From the NCBI RefSeq assembly GCF_008298015.1, contig NZ_VTPX01000002.1:372001-436000 (forward strand): a stretch of 64,000 bases of DNA, read 5' to 3'. Shown in pieces: positions 6,539-16,902 of this stretch (its first letter is position 1; every line of letters begins with the position of its first letter). This DNA comes from Salinicola corii. GTDB lineage: Bacteria > Pseudomonadota > Gammaproteobacteria > Pseudomonadales > Halomonadaceae. The notes beneath the pieces are model-generated. The model was given only the letters and a program-made list of their open reading frames with translations. It ran no database searches and had not been told where the DNA came from. The translations under genes were made by a program, and so were the position numbers.

Positions 6539-9361
6539 TCAGAAAGCGTAATTGAAACGGGCGTAGACTGTGCGGCCCAAAGCATCGGCATAGCGGGCAT
6601 CGTAACCGAGTTGACCGACCTCAGGCTGATTGGAGAACGGCGGATCGCGGTCGAACATGTTTTTGACCCCCATGGTGATGCGCGGTCCTGCACTAAAGGT
6701 GTAGGCCCCTAGCGCATCCCAGGTGGTATAAGAGCCCACTTTGCTATGGGTCGAGGTATCGTAGTCGTCGTAACCGGTCATGTAGTGGTTCACAACGCCG
6801 GCGCCCCAGTGGCCCTTGTTCCAGTTGACGGATAGTTTGTGCTTCCAGCGGAATATAGTGCCGTAACCGCTACGGTAGTGACCGGCACGACTGACGTAGT
6901 CTCCATCCGGGGTTTCCTGAAAGTCATAGCGATCTACATAGGTGCCGGTATAGCCAACGGTGAACAGTCCGAGGCTCGTCGGTAGCCGGTAGTTGGCCGA
7001 GACATCCACTCCGTTGGTCTTGGTTGTGCCGAGATTCTGATAGCGAACCGGGATGTAGTTGATGGCTCCGTCGTCGTCGTTACGGACGATGGTATCGGGC
7101 TCGTTGTCGATAATGTAATCGGAGGTCGGAAGGGCCACTTCGTTTTCGATCTCGATCCACCAGAAATCCAACCCCGCCGAGAAGCTCTGGAACGGCTGAT
7201 AGACGAAGCCGAGTGTCCAGTTTTTGGCCTCTTCCGGCTTTAGGTCCTCGTTGCCGCCCTGCTCCTCCAGGAACTGAGTGTTACAGTCGCGGCTGGCAAC
7301 GCCGCCGTTGGCGGGTGAGCCACCGGGGCAAAGTCTGGGATCATTGAGGCCGCCTGGCGAGAACGTCTGCGCCGCAGGATCATAGAGCTCATACAGGGAA
7401 GGCGCGCGGAAGCCTTCGCTATAGGCCCCACGCACCAGCAGTTGCTGAAATGGTTGCCAGCGGAAGGAAATTTTGGGGTTGGTGGTATCGCCGACGTCAC
7501 TATAGTCGTCGTAGCGCACAGCCGCCGTGACTTCGAGGCCGTCGATAATCGGAACGTTCAATTCACTGTAGATGCCTTTGACATCACGACTTTCGTTGAT
7601 CGAGGCATCCGGCGACAGCCCTCCGCTGGTGGCGCGGGAGGCGATGTCCGGGTCGGTCTCGAGTTTCAACCGCTCATGGCGATAGTCGGCACCTAGCGCG
7701 AAGGCCGAGGACCCCGCGCCGAACCAGTCACCGATTTCGCGACTGATCTTGCCGTCCCAGGCATAGACGTCGTTCTGCGCAGTCCACACGAGACCGCTAG
7801 CCTCGGCATCCTCCAGCGCCTGTTGACCGGCTTTGGTCAGCGGATCGGTAGAGAACGGATCGATCAGCCCGTTATTGAAAGCATCTTCCAGATCATCATC
7901 AGAGAGATAACCGCTGCGATAGTTCAGATCGGTATCACTGCGGTTCCAGGAGACGGCGCTGTCGTAGTTGAAACCGGAGAAATCGCCGGTGAAATCCAAC
8001 ACCAGACGCTGGGCGTCAATGGTGTTGTCGGTCACACGGGGCCCTGCGGGGATGCCGCGCCAGCGCACATCAACTGGCTGTGTTGGATCAAGCGCGGGAT
8101 CATCGGGATAAAACGGTGTCCCGGGTTGGATGACAGGGCCACCGGAAGTCGGTGACGGCGCGCTCAATGAGGTGTTCTTGTTGCGCGACCACAGGTAGGA
8201 GAGCGAGACCGTATGGTTCTCCGCCAGCTTGGCTGCCGCTCGCGTATAGAGAGATGTGTTCTCCGTCTCCTGTTGAATCTGACCGTAGCGACCGTAGTCG
8301 TAGGTGCAGGTGCCGCCGCCGGTATCGACTAGTCCCTCTCCGTCACATCCGTTACCGGCAAGCGGGTTGCCCGCGACTCCGCCCTGATAATAATTGCCAG
8401 GATAGGCGTAGGAAGAGGTGCCATTAATGCCGCTGGAGGGGTCGTAGATCTGGCGGATGTTGCTGCGATCGGTATAGTCGACGTCATCCTGTTTGCGGTA
8501 GCGCATCGACCCCATGATGTTGAAGCCGTCTTCCTCGAGATCGCCGTTGCCCCAGGTAGCGCTGATATCGCCGCTGTCGCCGCCACCACTGTGGGTTGGT
8601 GCATCGTAGCCAAATTCGACGTTGCCACCGGTGAGATTTTTCTTGGTAATGAAGTTGATTACACCACCGATGGCATCGGTGCCGTAGATCGCGGAAGCGC
8701 CGTCACGTAGTACTTCCACGCGTTCGATGGCGCCGAACGGAATCGAGTTGAGATCGACGGCGCTGCCATCGAGAGAGTTGTTCGCCAGTCGCCGACCATT
8801 GAGTAATACCAATGTCTTGTCGGTGCCGATGCCGCGCAAGTTGGCGAAACTGGCACCGCCGGTGATGGCTGTGCCTGTGCCATAACCGGGCCCGTAGCTA
8901 GTGTCGTTGGCGGAAATCTGCGAGAGCAACTGGGCGGTCGAGGTGATGCCCTGTTGTCGCATCTCCTCGGCTTCGATGATCGTCACGGGCACTGCAGTCT
9001 CGGCATCGGTTCGGGCGATGGCCGAACCGGTCACCTCCATGCGGCCGAGATTCTGCGTCGGTGCCGCTGCGGGCGCCGCGACGGCCGCGGCAGGGGCGGC
9101 AGCCGCAGCGGGTGCCGCTTCGGCTGGAGCGGCTGGCGCCGGCTCGGCAATCTCCTCGGAGGCACTGGCCGGTGGGGCGACGTAATCGTCGTCACTGCTC
9201 TGCGCGATGGCCAGTGGTGCCGCAGCCAGGATCAGACAGGTCGACGCCAGTAGGGATGATTTACGCCATACGCCGGGACGCAGGGTCGAGCTTCGCCACC
9301 CGAATTTCGGGCAAAGTGGGTCCGTGGGATGCTTGGCATCCCAAATTTTTCGAGTTGTCAT
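6539..9361 (-). CDS. TonB-dependent outer-membrane receptor, probably for peptides
   Basis: The protein has 940 residues when started at the ATG at 9361, which has AAGGAA at proper spacing; a 15-residue upstream extension has no RBS. The N-terminus carries a long, positively charged leader with a hydrophobic core (SSLLASTCLILAAAPLAIA). An Ala/Pro/Glu-rich linker of about 50 residues follows, then a plug domain beginning at MEVTGSAIARTD and containing LLNGRRLANNSLDG, VEVLRDGASAIYGTDAIGG and INFIT. The remainder is a 22-strand-type barrel ending in YARFNYAF. The substrate is not shown by the sequence. The gene is followed by an M13 peptidase and preceded by exbD, exbB and tonB, with a peptide ABC importer beyond, so peptides are the most likely ligand (inference). 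The linker between signal and plug is unusually Ala-rich. Confidence 0.93.
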   Translation of the reverse strand: MTTRKIWDAKHPTDPLCPKFGWRSSTLRPGVWRKSSLLASTCLILAAAPLAIAQSSDDDYVAPPASASEEIAEPAPAAPAEAAPAAAAAPAAAVAAPAAAPTQNLGRMEVTGSAIARTDAETAVPVTIIEAEEMRQQGITSTAQLLSQISANDTSYGPGYGTGTAITGGASFANLRGIGTDKTLVLLNGRRLANNSLDGSAVDLNSIPFGAIERVEVLRDGASAIYGTDAIGGVINFITKKNLTGGNVEFGYDAPTHSGGGDSGDISATWGNGDLEEDGFNIMGSMRYRKQDDVDYTDRSNIRQIYDPSSGINGTSSYAYPGNYYQGGVAGNPLAGNGCDGEGLVDTGGGTCTYDYGRYGQIQQETENTSLYTRAAAKLAENHTVSLSYLWSRNKNTSLSAPSPTSGGPVIQPGTPFYPDDPALDPTQPVDVRWRGIPAGPRVTDNTIDAQRLVLDFTGDFSGFNYDSAVSWNRSDTDLNYRSGYLSDDDLEDAFNNGLIDPFSTDPLTKAGQQALEDAEASGLVWTAQNDVYAWDGKISREIGDWFGAGSSAFALGADYRHERLKLETDPDIASRATSGGLSPDASINESRDVKGIYSELNVPIIDGLEVTAAVRYDDYSDVGDTTNPKISFRWQPFQQLLVRGAYSEGFRAPSLYELYDPAAQTFSPGGLNDPRLCPGGSPANGGVASRDCNTQFLEEQGGNEDLKPEEAKNWTLGFVYQPFQSFSAGLDFWWIEIENEVALPTSDYIIDNEPDTIVRNDDDGAINYIPVRYQNLGTTKTNGVDVSANYRLPTSLGLFTVGYTGTYVDRYDFQETPDGDYVSRAGHYRSGYGTIFRWKHKLSVNWNKGHWGAGVVNHYMTGYDDYDTSTHSKVGSYTTWDALGAYTFSAGPRITMGVKNMFDRDPPFSNQPEVGQLGYDARYADALGRTVYARFNYAF

Positions 9362-9505
9362 TGTCTGGTGTTCCTTGAATAGCAGTTGTTGGTATTCAAT
9401 AGTCAATAGCTATTATTCGGATGTTCTAGATTGTTGTTATGTGGTAGTGCCGGTCCTCCTTTGTGAATGAAATGGATCGTGAGTTGTAAGGTTCAACACT
9501 CATGA
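9362..9505 (-). promoter_or_regulatory. Leader of the TonB receptor gene with CAA motif, palindrome and orphan Shine-Dalgarno
   Basis: Reading on the minus strand, the leader contains AAAGGAGGACC (9452-9462) with no start codon at usable distance. It also has AACAACAA (9431-9438), a perfect 10-bp palindrome AATAGCTATT (9405-9414) and, downstream of it, TTGACT, a possible -35 box. The palindrome beside the possible -35 is a candidate operator. AACAACAA matches the AAnAAnAA catabolite-control motif described for Hfq/Crc. No clean -10 was found, so assignments are tentative. Confidence 0.35.
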
Positions 9506-9907
9506 TCATTGTTGGGTCAGAACGGCCACTTTCTGAATGCCTGATCGCTCCAGTGCCGCCATCGCCTTGGCAACCGTGCCGTATTCCACTCCTTCATCCG
9601 CCTGAAGCTGTACGGCTTGATCGGGATTGTCGTCATGGGCCTGGACCAGTGCTTGCTCCAGATCCTCGAAGCTGTACTCCTCCTTGCCGATGAAATAAGC
9701 ACCATCGGCATCGACGCTAACGACCATCGGCTCCTTGGTTTCGGGTGGGGCAACAGCACCCGTCTTGGGCAAATTGACGTGTACGGCATTGGTCATGAGC
9801 GGTGCGGTGACGATGAATACCACCAGCAGAACCAGCATCACATCGACCAACGGCGTGACGTTCATCTCGCTGAGAACTTCATCATCGTCGTGACTGGAGA
9901 AAGCCAT
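9506..9907 (-). CDS. exbD: ExbD biopolymer transport protein
   Basis: The protein has 133 residues. A short cytoplasmic N-terminus (MAFSSHDDDEVLSEMNVTPLVDVML) leads into one transmembrane helix (VLLVVFIVTAPLM) bearing the conserved Asp of ExbD/TolR proteins (the D of LVDVML), followed by a periplasmic domain. The start has AAGG nine bases upstream. It follows exbB by 50 bases and precedes the receptor gene, forming a dedicated tonB-exbB-exbD-receptor cluster. ExbD works with ExbB to harvest the proton gradient and energise TonB. Confidence 0.93.
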   Translation of the reverse strand: MAFSSHDDDEVLSEMNVTPLVDVMLVLLVVFIVTAPLMTNAVHVNLPKTGAVAPPETKEPMVVSVDADGAYFIGKEEYSFEDLEQALVQAHDDNPDQAVQLQADEGVEYGTVAKAMAALERSGIQKVAVLTQQ

Positions 9908-9957
9908 TTGTGGTTACCTTTTCATGTAGGTTTAGGGAAAGTCCCGATGAGTCTGGA

Positions 9958-10674
9958 TCATCCCATTGCCGGTGAAGGCGATGACACTTCCTGCGCGACA
10001 GGTCTGGGAGCTTGGCTTTGAAAGGCATGCTGCTGTGCCAGGCTGTAGAAATCGTGAGCGAAGTCATCCATCAGCGAAACGGTGAGTTTAAGGCGCCGCG
10101 TGAAGTAGTTGTAAACCAGTACCGCGGGAACCGCGGCAGCGATACCGACCCCGGTGGCGATCAGTGCGTGACCGATAGGCCCGGCCACGGTATCCAGACC
10201 CGCCTCACCGGTTTCACCGATCGTGATCAACGCCTCCATGATCCCCCAAACTGTGCCGAATAGACCGATAAAAGGAGAGGTGCTACCGATACTGGCAAGG
10301 ATCGCCAGACCACCTTCGAGCGAGCGACGCTCGCGTTGAATCTGCTGTCTCAGGCTGCGCTCGAGGCGGTCGGATCGATTGATTTTTTGCGCCAGAGCCT
10401 GATTCTTCGGCGCAATATCCCTTCCGGTGACTACTGCGAAGCCGGCACGAGCAATCGAAGCCATGGTGCCCGGGCGCTTTTCACTAATGGATTCACCTTC
10501 CTCCATGCTCTTGGCTTCCCAGAATACTTTCTGGAACCGCTTGTTCTCGACACGATTCCTGGCGAACTGAAGGCCCTTTATCAGAAGAATGGCCCAGGTC
10601 GCGATGGAGAAGACAATCAGCGTCCAGAGCACGCCGGGTACGATCATGGCGGTGATATCGTTGGATTCCATCAT
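9958..10674 (-). CDS. exbB: ExbB MotA/TolQ-type proton channel protein
   Basis: The protein has 238 residues with the expected three transmembrane helices: an N-terminal one (VLWTLIVFSIATWAILLI) and two near residues 130-195. The signature GGLAILASIGSTSPFIGLFGTVWGI is followed by GPIGHALIATGVGIAAAVPAV. A ribosome-binding AAGGAA precedes the first of two adjacent ATG codons. Its partner genes exbD and tonB flank it in the same direction. The proline/serine-rich C-terminal tail is not conserved in the family. Confidence 0.93.
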   Translation of the reverse strand: MMESNDITAMIVPGVLWTLIVFSIATWAILLIKGLQFARNRVENKRFQKVFWEAKSMEEGESISEKRPGTMASIARAGFAVVTGRDIAPKNQALAQKINRSDRLERSLRQQIQRERRSLEGGLAILASIGSTSPFIGLFGTVWGIMEALITIGETGEAGLDTVAGPIGHALIATGVGIAAAVPAVLVYNYFTRRLKLTVSLMDDFAHDFYSLAQQHAFQSQAPRPVAQEVSSPSPAMG

Positions 10675-10715
10675 GGTGTTTTTCCTTGCTGAAGGTGTTG
10701 CATCATTGTTGTTCG

Positions 10716-11528
10716 TCAGTTGGGGAGCTGGAACGCGATGGTTTGCAGTGCCCAGCCCTTGATCGGGGTATCGCCACGTCTTGCCGGCTTGAACGTCCAG
10801 CCGCGAACCGTCTCGACGGCGGCTTCATCCAGTTCTCGATGCCCACTGGATTGAGTGACCTGTACCTGACCCGCTGTGCCATCGGGCATGACCAGTATCT
10901 TCAACTGCACATTGCCCTCGTAGCCGCGGCGCAGTGCCAGAGAGGGATAGCGCGGCGGTGGATTGCCCAGGCTCTGCATGCCGGATACCGCGGGAGTGAC
11001 CTCGTTGCTCGACGATGCGCTTGTGCTCTGCGTCGGCCGAGAAGTCTGAGCCTGTTTTTCTGTCGGCGCAGACTTCTTTGGGGCCGGTTTAGGCGCTGGC
11101 TTCGATTGAGGCTCGGGCTCAGGTTGCGGCTCTGGCTCGGGCTCAGGTTGCGTCTCTGGCTCCGGCTCGGGTTGCGGCTCGGGCTCAGGTTCTGGCTCCG
11201 GCTCGGGTTCCGGTGCTACGTCCTCTTCGGCGGGTGTGACAGCGACGTCATCCACGACTGGTGCCTCCTGCACGGGAGGGGGCGGCGGCGGTGGGGGCGG
11301 TGCTGGCGGAGGTGCGCTGGTCAGCGAGACCGTGACTTCCGATGCCTGGGATGCCTGGTTGGGCAGCACTTCAGCGGCAATGATGGGTTGGCGATTCAGC
11401 GACCACCATATCAATCCGTGAATCAGTGCCGATATCGCTATCAGGACCAGCACTTCCGGTCGCGATATCGAGCGTCTGTTTTTCTGCGTGAATCCCTGAA
11501 TGGAAAGCGAGTTCTCGATCGCGGTCAT
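10716..11528 (-). CDS. tonB: TonB energy-transducing protein
   Basis: The protein has 270 residues: a cytoplasmic N-terminus, one membrane helix ([17 protein letters not shown]), a poly-proline run near residue 75, a very long Pro-Glu repeat at about residues 100-145, a Pro-Lys stretch and a C-terminal TonB domain. That domain includes [19 protein letters not shown] and [10 protein letters not shown]. The Pro-Glu and Pro-Lys segments are the rigid periplasm-spanning part of TonB. It is the first gene of the tonB-exbB-exbD-receptor set. The RBS is weak (GAGAAG two bases before the ATG). The Pro-Glu stretch is also a DNA-level hexamer repeat and could vary in length between strains. Confidence 0.93.
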   Translation of the reverse strand: MTAIENSLSIQGFTQKNRRSISRPEVLVLIAISALIHGLIWWSLNRQPIIAAEVLPNQASQASEVTVSLTSAPPPAPPPPPPPPPVQEAPVVDDVAVTPAEEDVAPEPEPEPEPEPEPQPEPEPETQPEPEPEPQPEPEPQSKPAPKPAPKKSAPTEKQAQTSRPTQSTSASSSNEVTPAVSGMQSLGNPPPRYPSLALRRGYEGNVQLKILVMPDGTAGQVQVTQSSGHRELDEAAVETVRGWTFKPARRGDTPIKGWALQTIAFQLPN

Positions 11529-12151
11529 ATCTTCTCGATTGTTCTAGTGACTGCTTATTTGCGGCCCATCAATGAGGAGCCGCGTTCCCATGCCGGATGT
11601 ACAGCAATTTATGTGCCAAATGATGTAAAGGTCGTCGATTTTTCAGGAAGGGGTTAAGACATCAGACGACTAGGCGATGACAGCAATATCGAATATTTTA
11701 TACAAAATGGCTGGCAAGGTGTGGGTTAAAGTAATCGTTTGTTTTATGTGAAGTATTTTTATAAAAATGGCTAGGTTAACGCACTGTGAGGTGTAAAAGG
11801 TGATTGTTCGGCATTCCGTCATATCGGTCGATGATTAGGCGTCACCGTTGTCTTTACGTGTCGTCGATTAGAGTTGTGTAACCGCGCTCAAGAAAGCCCT
11901 GGTTCTGGGTGTTTATTGCACTTTGTTTGTGCGATTTTTCATAATTTGCACTCAAAGAAAACATGCATTTGTTGAATGATAATATAGAAGTTTTGAATGG
12001 TGATGGTGCGTGATGACTTTGGTGATTCAGGTCGAAATGATTTTGAAGCGTGCGGCTATGAGAACGAAAAACGCCCTCCAGTGGAGGGCGTCGTGGATGA
12101 CGAAAGGCATGGAAGGTTTTTCATAGTGTCCAGGATCCGGTAGTTCTTGTC
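11529..12151. other. AT-rich 620-bp gene-free region upstream of tonB
   Basis: No plausible ORF of useful length is found. The stretch 11640-12060 is markedly AT-richer than the flanking genes. A partial direct repeat (AAAATGGCTGG near 11704 and AAAATGGCTAGG near 11763) is visible. The end near 12067-12091 holds the terminator of the M3 peptidase operon. The tonB promoter must lie in the first 100-200 bases. I saw no convincing Fur box (nearest is GAATGATAATATAG near 11974). Confidence 0.45.
12067..12091 (-). terminator. Rho-independent terminator of the opp/oligoendopeptidase operon
   Basis: On the minus strand ACGCCCTCC and GGAGGGCGT form a 9-bp stem with a three-base loop followed by TTTTCGTT. 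It lies 60 bases beyond the stop codon of the oligoendopeptidase gene, closing the operon. Confidence 0.85.
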
Positions 12152-14053
12152 TTAGTCTTCATCCAGCCGGTCCAGAATGTCTTCCGCCTCATCGATGAGT
12201 TTGTTCATGTCTTGAATCAAATTATCATAGGGGGCCGGGGTGGCCAGATCGACGCCCGCCTTTTTCAGCAGTTGATAGCCACTCTGAGAGCCGCCCTGGG
12301 AAAGGACGTTGAGGTAGCGATCTCGCCATGCTTTGGGATCTCTCTCGAGTCCATGGGCAAACATCTGCGCCGCCGTTATCGATGTGGCGTATTGATAGAC
12401 GTAAAAGTCGTAGTAGAAATGAGGAATGTAGGCCCACTCGGCATAGTCCGCCTCGTCGATGGTGGTAATGCCCTTGTCGACGCCGTAGTACTTGCGAAGA
12501 ATTTCTCCGTACATCTGGGTCAGTCGGTCACCTGATAGCTGTTCACCATTCTCCGCCGCGCGATGAATGGCTAGCTCGAACTCTGCAAATTGCGCCTGGC
12601 GAAAATAAGTCCCGCGAATCGCCTCGAGTGCCTGGCCGATATAGAAGAGCTTTTCCTCCGGGGCCTTCGCCTGCTGAATCATACGATCGACCAGCAACTG
12701 CTCGTTGGTCGTCGAGGCGACTTCGGCAGTGAAGATCGAGTAGTCCGAGGTCGGATAGGGCTGATTCTCCTCGGTCAGCATGCTGTGGACGCCGTGTCCC
12801 CACTCGTGAGCATAGGTCGAGACATCGCCATAGCTGCCGTTGAAGTTCATCAGCACGTAGGGATGCACGTCGTAGGCCGAGCCATTCATATAGGCGCCGG
12901 AGCGTTTGCCCTGACTCGGGTAGGCGCTGGTCCAGGGTGAATCGGTGGCCCGCTTGAGCAGCTCGGCGTAATGCGGACCCAACGGTGCCGTCGCTTCTCG
13001 GGTCAACTGACGTGCATCGTCGAGATCGAACGTTTTGTCGAGTTCCGCGAGTGGCGGATAGATATCGTAGTAGTGCAGTTGGTCGACACCGAGAATGCGC
13101 TGACGCAGTTTAAGATAGCGGTGCAGCGTGCCCAGATGGTCGTTGGTCGAGTCGATCAGTTGTTGATAGACCGCTGGAGGAATGTCATCGCGAGAAACCG
13201 CGGCGGCCATGGCGCTTTCGTAGTGGCGCAGCCTCGACTCGGTGACGTGCTGCTGTACCTGGGAATTTAGCAGCGATCCGAAGGTGGAGGTGAACTGCTG
13301 CCAAGCCGGCCAGTAGGCATCGAACACCCGCTGGCGCACGTCGCGATCCTTGGATTCTCGCCAGTGGCTGTAACCGGCCGCATCGAGCCGCACGCTCTTC
13401 CCGTCAATGGTAATGGTGGGCCAGTCGATATCGGAGTTCGCCAGCAGCGAATAGGGTGTCTCGTGACTCATCACCGGGCCGAGGGCCGCCAGCGCGGTTT
13501 CGGTCTGCTTCGAAAGCGTGTGCGGGGCTTCGCGAATCACGTTTTCCAGAAAGCGGCGATGATCCTGAAGTTGCGGGTTGGAGAGCCAGCTCGACAGGGT
13601 GTCCCGGTCCATCTGGATCAGCGTCGGGCGCAGGTAGCCAATGGCGGATTCGAAACGCGCCATCAACTGTTCGGCCCGTCCCCGTCGCTCCTGAGCCTGG
13701 CCATCGCGCAGGTCTTCGTCTGCCTGGAGGGAGGCATAGGTCTGGGCTCGGCTCGCGGATTTTTCGACCGAGCGAATGGCATCCAGAGCCGTGGCCAGCG
13801 CTTTCGGACTTTCGGTCAGCGTCGTCTGATAGTCGCCGAGGCTCTGGATACGCCGGTCGACATCCTTCAGCGCCTGCTGCCAGTCATCCAGGGACGGATA
13901 GAGATCTGTGAGATCCCACACACCATTCTCCGCGGACGGCGGTGGTGACTGCGCCAACGCGCCCGAGGATGCCGTGAACGAGGCGCTCGTCAGTAGCGCG
14001 CCGAGGATCAATGACGTGACTGTCTTGTTGTCGGTGAGTCTGTTGAAAACCAC
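12152..14053 (-). CDS. Exported M3 family oligoendopeptidase F-like metallopeptidase
   Basis: The protein has 633 residues. It starts at GTG (14053), with GAGAGG a few bases upstream. The zinc motif YAHEWGHGVHSML (HExGH) is the M3/PepF signature, and QAQFAEFELAIH and PHFYYDFYVYQYATSI are characteristic of PepF. Unlike cytoplasmic PepF it carries an N-terminal signal peptide (SLILGALLTSASFTASSGALAQ), so it should act in the periplasm on medium-length oligopeptides. It follows the OppDF gene with 60 bases between them and ends the operon, linking peptide cleavage with import. Confidence 0.9.
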   Translation of the reverse strand: MVFNRLTDNKTVTSLILGALLTSASFTASSGALAQSPPPSAENGVWDLTDLYPSLDDWQQALKDVDRRIQSLGDYQTTLTESPKALATALDAIRSVEKSASRAQTYASLQADEDLRDGQAQERRGRAEQLMARFESAIGYLRPTLIQMDRDTLSSWLSNPQLQDHRRFLENVIREAPHTLSKQTETALAALGPVMSHETPYSLLANSDIDWPTITIDGKSVRLDAAGYSHWRESKDRDVRQRVFDAYWPAWQQFTSTFGSLLNSQVQQHVTESRLRHYESAMAAAVSRDDIPPAVYQQLIDSTNDHLGTLHRYLKLRQRILGVDQLHYYDIYPPLAELDKTFDLDDARQLTREATAPLGPHYAELLKRATDSPWTSAYPSQGKRSGAYMNGSAYDVHPYVLMNFNGSYGDVSTYAHEWGHGVHSMLTEENQPYPTSDYSIFTAEVASTTNEQLLVDRMIQQAKAPEEKLFYIGQALEAIRGTYFRQAQFAEFELAIHRAAENGEQLSGDRLTQMYGEILRKYYGVDKGITTIDEADYAEWAYIPHFYYDFYVYQYATSITAAQMFAHGLERDPKAWRDRYLNVLSQGGSQSGYQLLKKAGVDLATPAPYDNLIQDMNKLIDEAEDILDRLDED

Positions 14054-14071
14054 GATGGCCTCTCGAGTCGA

Positions 14072-14083
14072 TTGTTGTTGTTG
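14072..14083 (-). promoter_or_regulatory. CAA-repeat motif in the oligoendopeptidase leader
   Basis: On the minus strand CAACAACAACAA lies 19 bases upstream of the GTG start. It matches the AAnAAnAA motif recognised by Hfq with Crc in pseudomonads, and also the C/A-rich target type of the sRNA GcvB. Function here is inferred from the motif only. Confidence 0.35.
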
Positions 14084-14113
14084 GTCGTCTGTCGTTGGTT
14101 GCAGTCGGTTATG

Positions 14114-15715
<1,602 letters not shown>

Positions 15716-15882
15716 GAAACGGCTCCCGACGTTGTTGGAGAGTCGCACGCCGGCGAAAAATCGGCGAGCGATGGCCAGCCGCGGCGAACAGCTTCGAAGG
15801 CGCGGAGTTGATGGGGTATCAATGAGCAGCCTGAGGGGCTGTTCAACAATGGCTGGGCGAGCGCAGGCATTTTTCGGGCTCC

Positions 15883-16842
15883 TCAGCGTGTGCGCGGGTC
15901 GAGGGCATCACGCAACCCATCACCCAGGAAGTTGAGACAGAACAGCGTGGCGGCGAGGAAAAACGACGGTACCAGCAGCATCCACGGTGCACTCTCCATC
16001 ATGTCCACGCCCTCGGAGATCAGCACGCCCCAGCTGGTCAGCGGCTCCTGCACGCCGAGCCCCAGGAACGACAGGAAGCTCTCCAGCAGGATCACCTTGG
16101 GTACGGTCAGGGTGACGTAGATGATCACCGGGCCGATGGCGTTGGGGATCAGGTGGCGGGTGACGATCTTGGTATCGCGCACGCCCAGCGCATGGGCCGC
16201 CTCGATGAACTCGCGACGCTTCAGCGCCAGGGTCTGGCCGCGCACGATGCGGGCCATGTCGAGCCACTCCACGGCGCCGATGGCGGCGTAGATCAGGAAG
16301 ATGTTGCGGCCGAACACCACCATCAACAGGATCACCATGAACATGAAGGGCAGCGAATACATGATGTCGACGAAGCGCATCATGTAGTTGTCGACGCGCC
16401 CGCCCAGGTAGCCCGAGATGGCGCCGTAGAGCACGCCGATGACCAGACTGACGAGAGAGGCGACCAGCGCCACCGAGAGCGAGATCCGTCCGCCATACAG
16501 CACGCGGGTGAGCAGGTCGCGGCCGTTGGCGTCGGTGCCGAGGTAGTGGGCGCCTTCCAGCGTGGGGCCGGTGCCGAAGGCATTCCAGTCGACCTCGGCC
16601 AGCCCCCAGGGCAGCAGCCACGGGCCGACGATGCAGACCACGATGATCGCGATCAGCAAGGCCAGGCTGGCCATGGCGGCGCGGTTCTGGCTGAGGCGGC
16701 GCCAGGCGTCGCGGGCCAGGCTTTCACCAATAGGGGCAGCGCCGGCCTCTGGCTCCGGCGCGCGGGGCGGATTGGGGCCGCCGGCGGGTAACGGCGCGCC
16801 ATCCCGCTGTTCGCCGCTATAGGGCTTGGATTCGGATGTCAT
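15883..16842 (-). CDS. oppC: Peptide ABC transporter permease, OppC family
   Basis: The protein has 319 residues. A charged, Pro-rich cytoplasmic N-terminus of about 45 residues precedes the DUF-type OppC N-terminal helix (LALLIAIIVVCIVGPWLL) and the permease domain with HYLGTDANGRDLLTRVLYGG and the EAA-loop EAAHALGVRDTKIVTRHLIPN. GGGAGG precedes the ATG. About 165 bases separate it from the downstream ATPase gene. It would form the membrane channel with OppB. Confidence 0.92.
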   Translation of the reverse strand: MTSESKPYSGEQRDGAPLPAGGPNPPRAPEPEAGAAPIGESLARDAWRRLSQNRAAMASLALLIAIIVVCIVGPWLLPWGLAEVDWNAFGTGPTLEGAHYLGTDANGRDLLTRVLYGGRISLSVALVASLVSLVIGVLYGAISGYLGGRVDNYMMRFVDIMYSLPFMFMVILLMVVFGRNIFLIYAAIGAVEWLDMARIVRGQTLALKRREFIEAAHALGVRDTKIVTRHLIPNAIGPVIIYVTLTVPKVILLESFLSFLGLGVQEPLTSWGVLISEGVDMMESAPWMLLVPSFFLAATLFCLNFLGDGLRDALDPRTR

Positions 16843-16902
16843 CAGCGGCCTCCCTGTTGGTTGTCGTGGGCGTTGTTGTCATGGGTGTCGTTGTCGGGGG
16901 GG

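Noticed and set aside
11974-11988. GAATGATAATATAG as a possible Fur box for the TonB system.
   Set aside because: Only partial match to GATAATGATAATCATTATC and about 450 bases from tonB; too weak to report.
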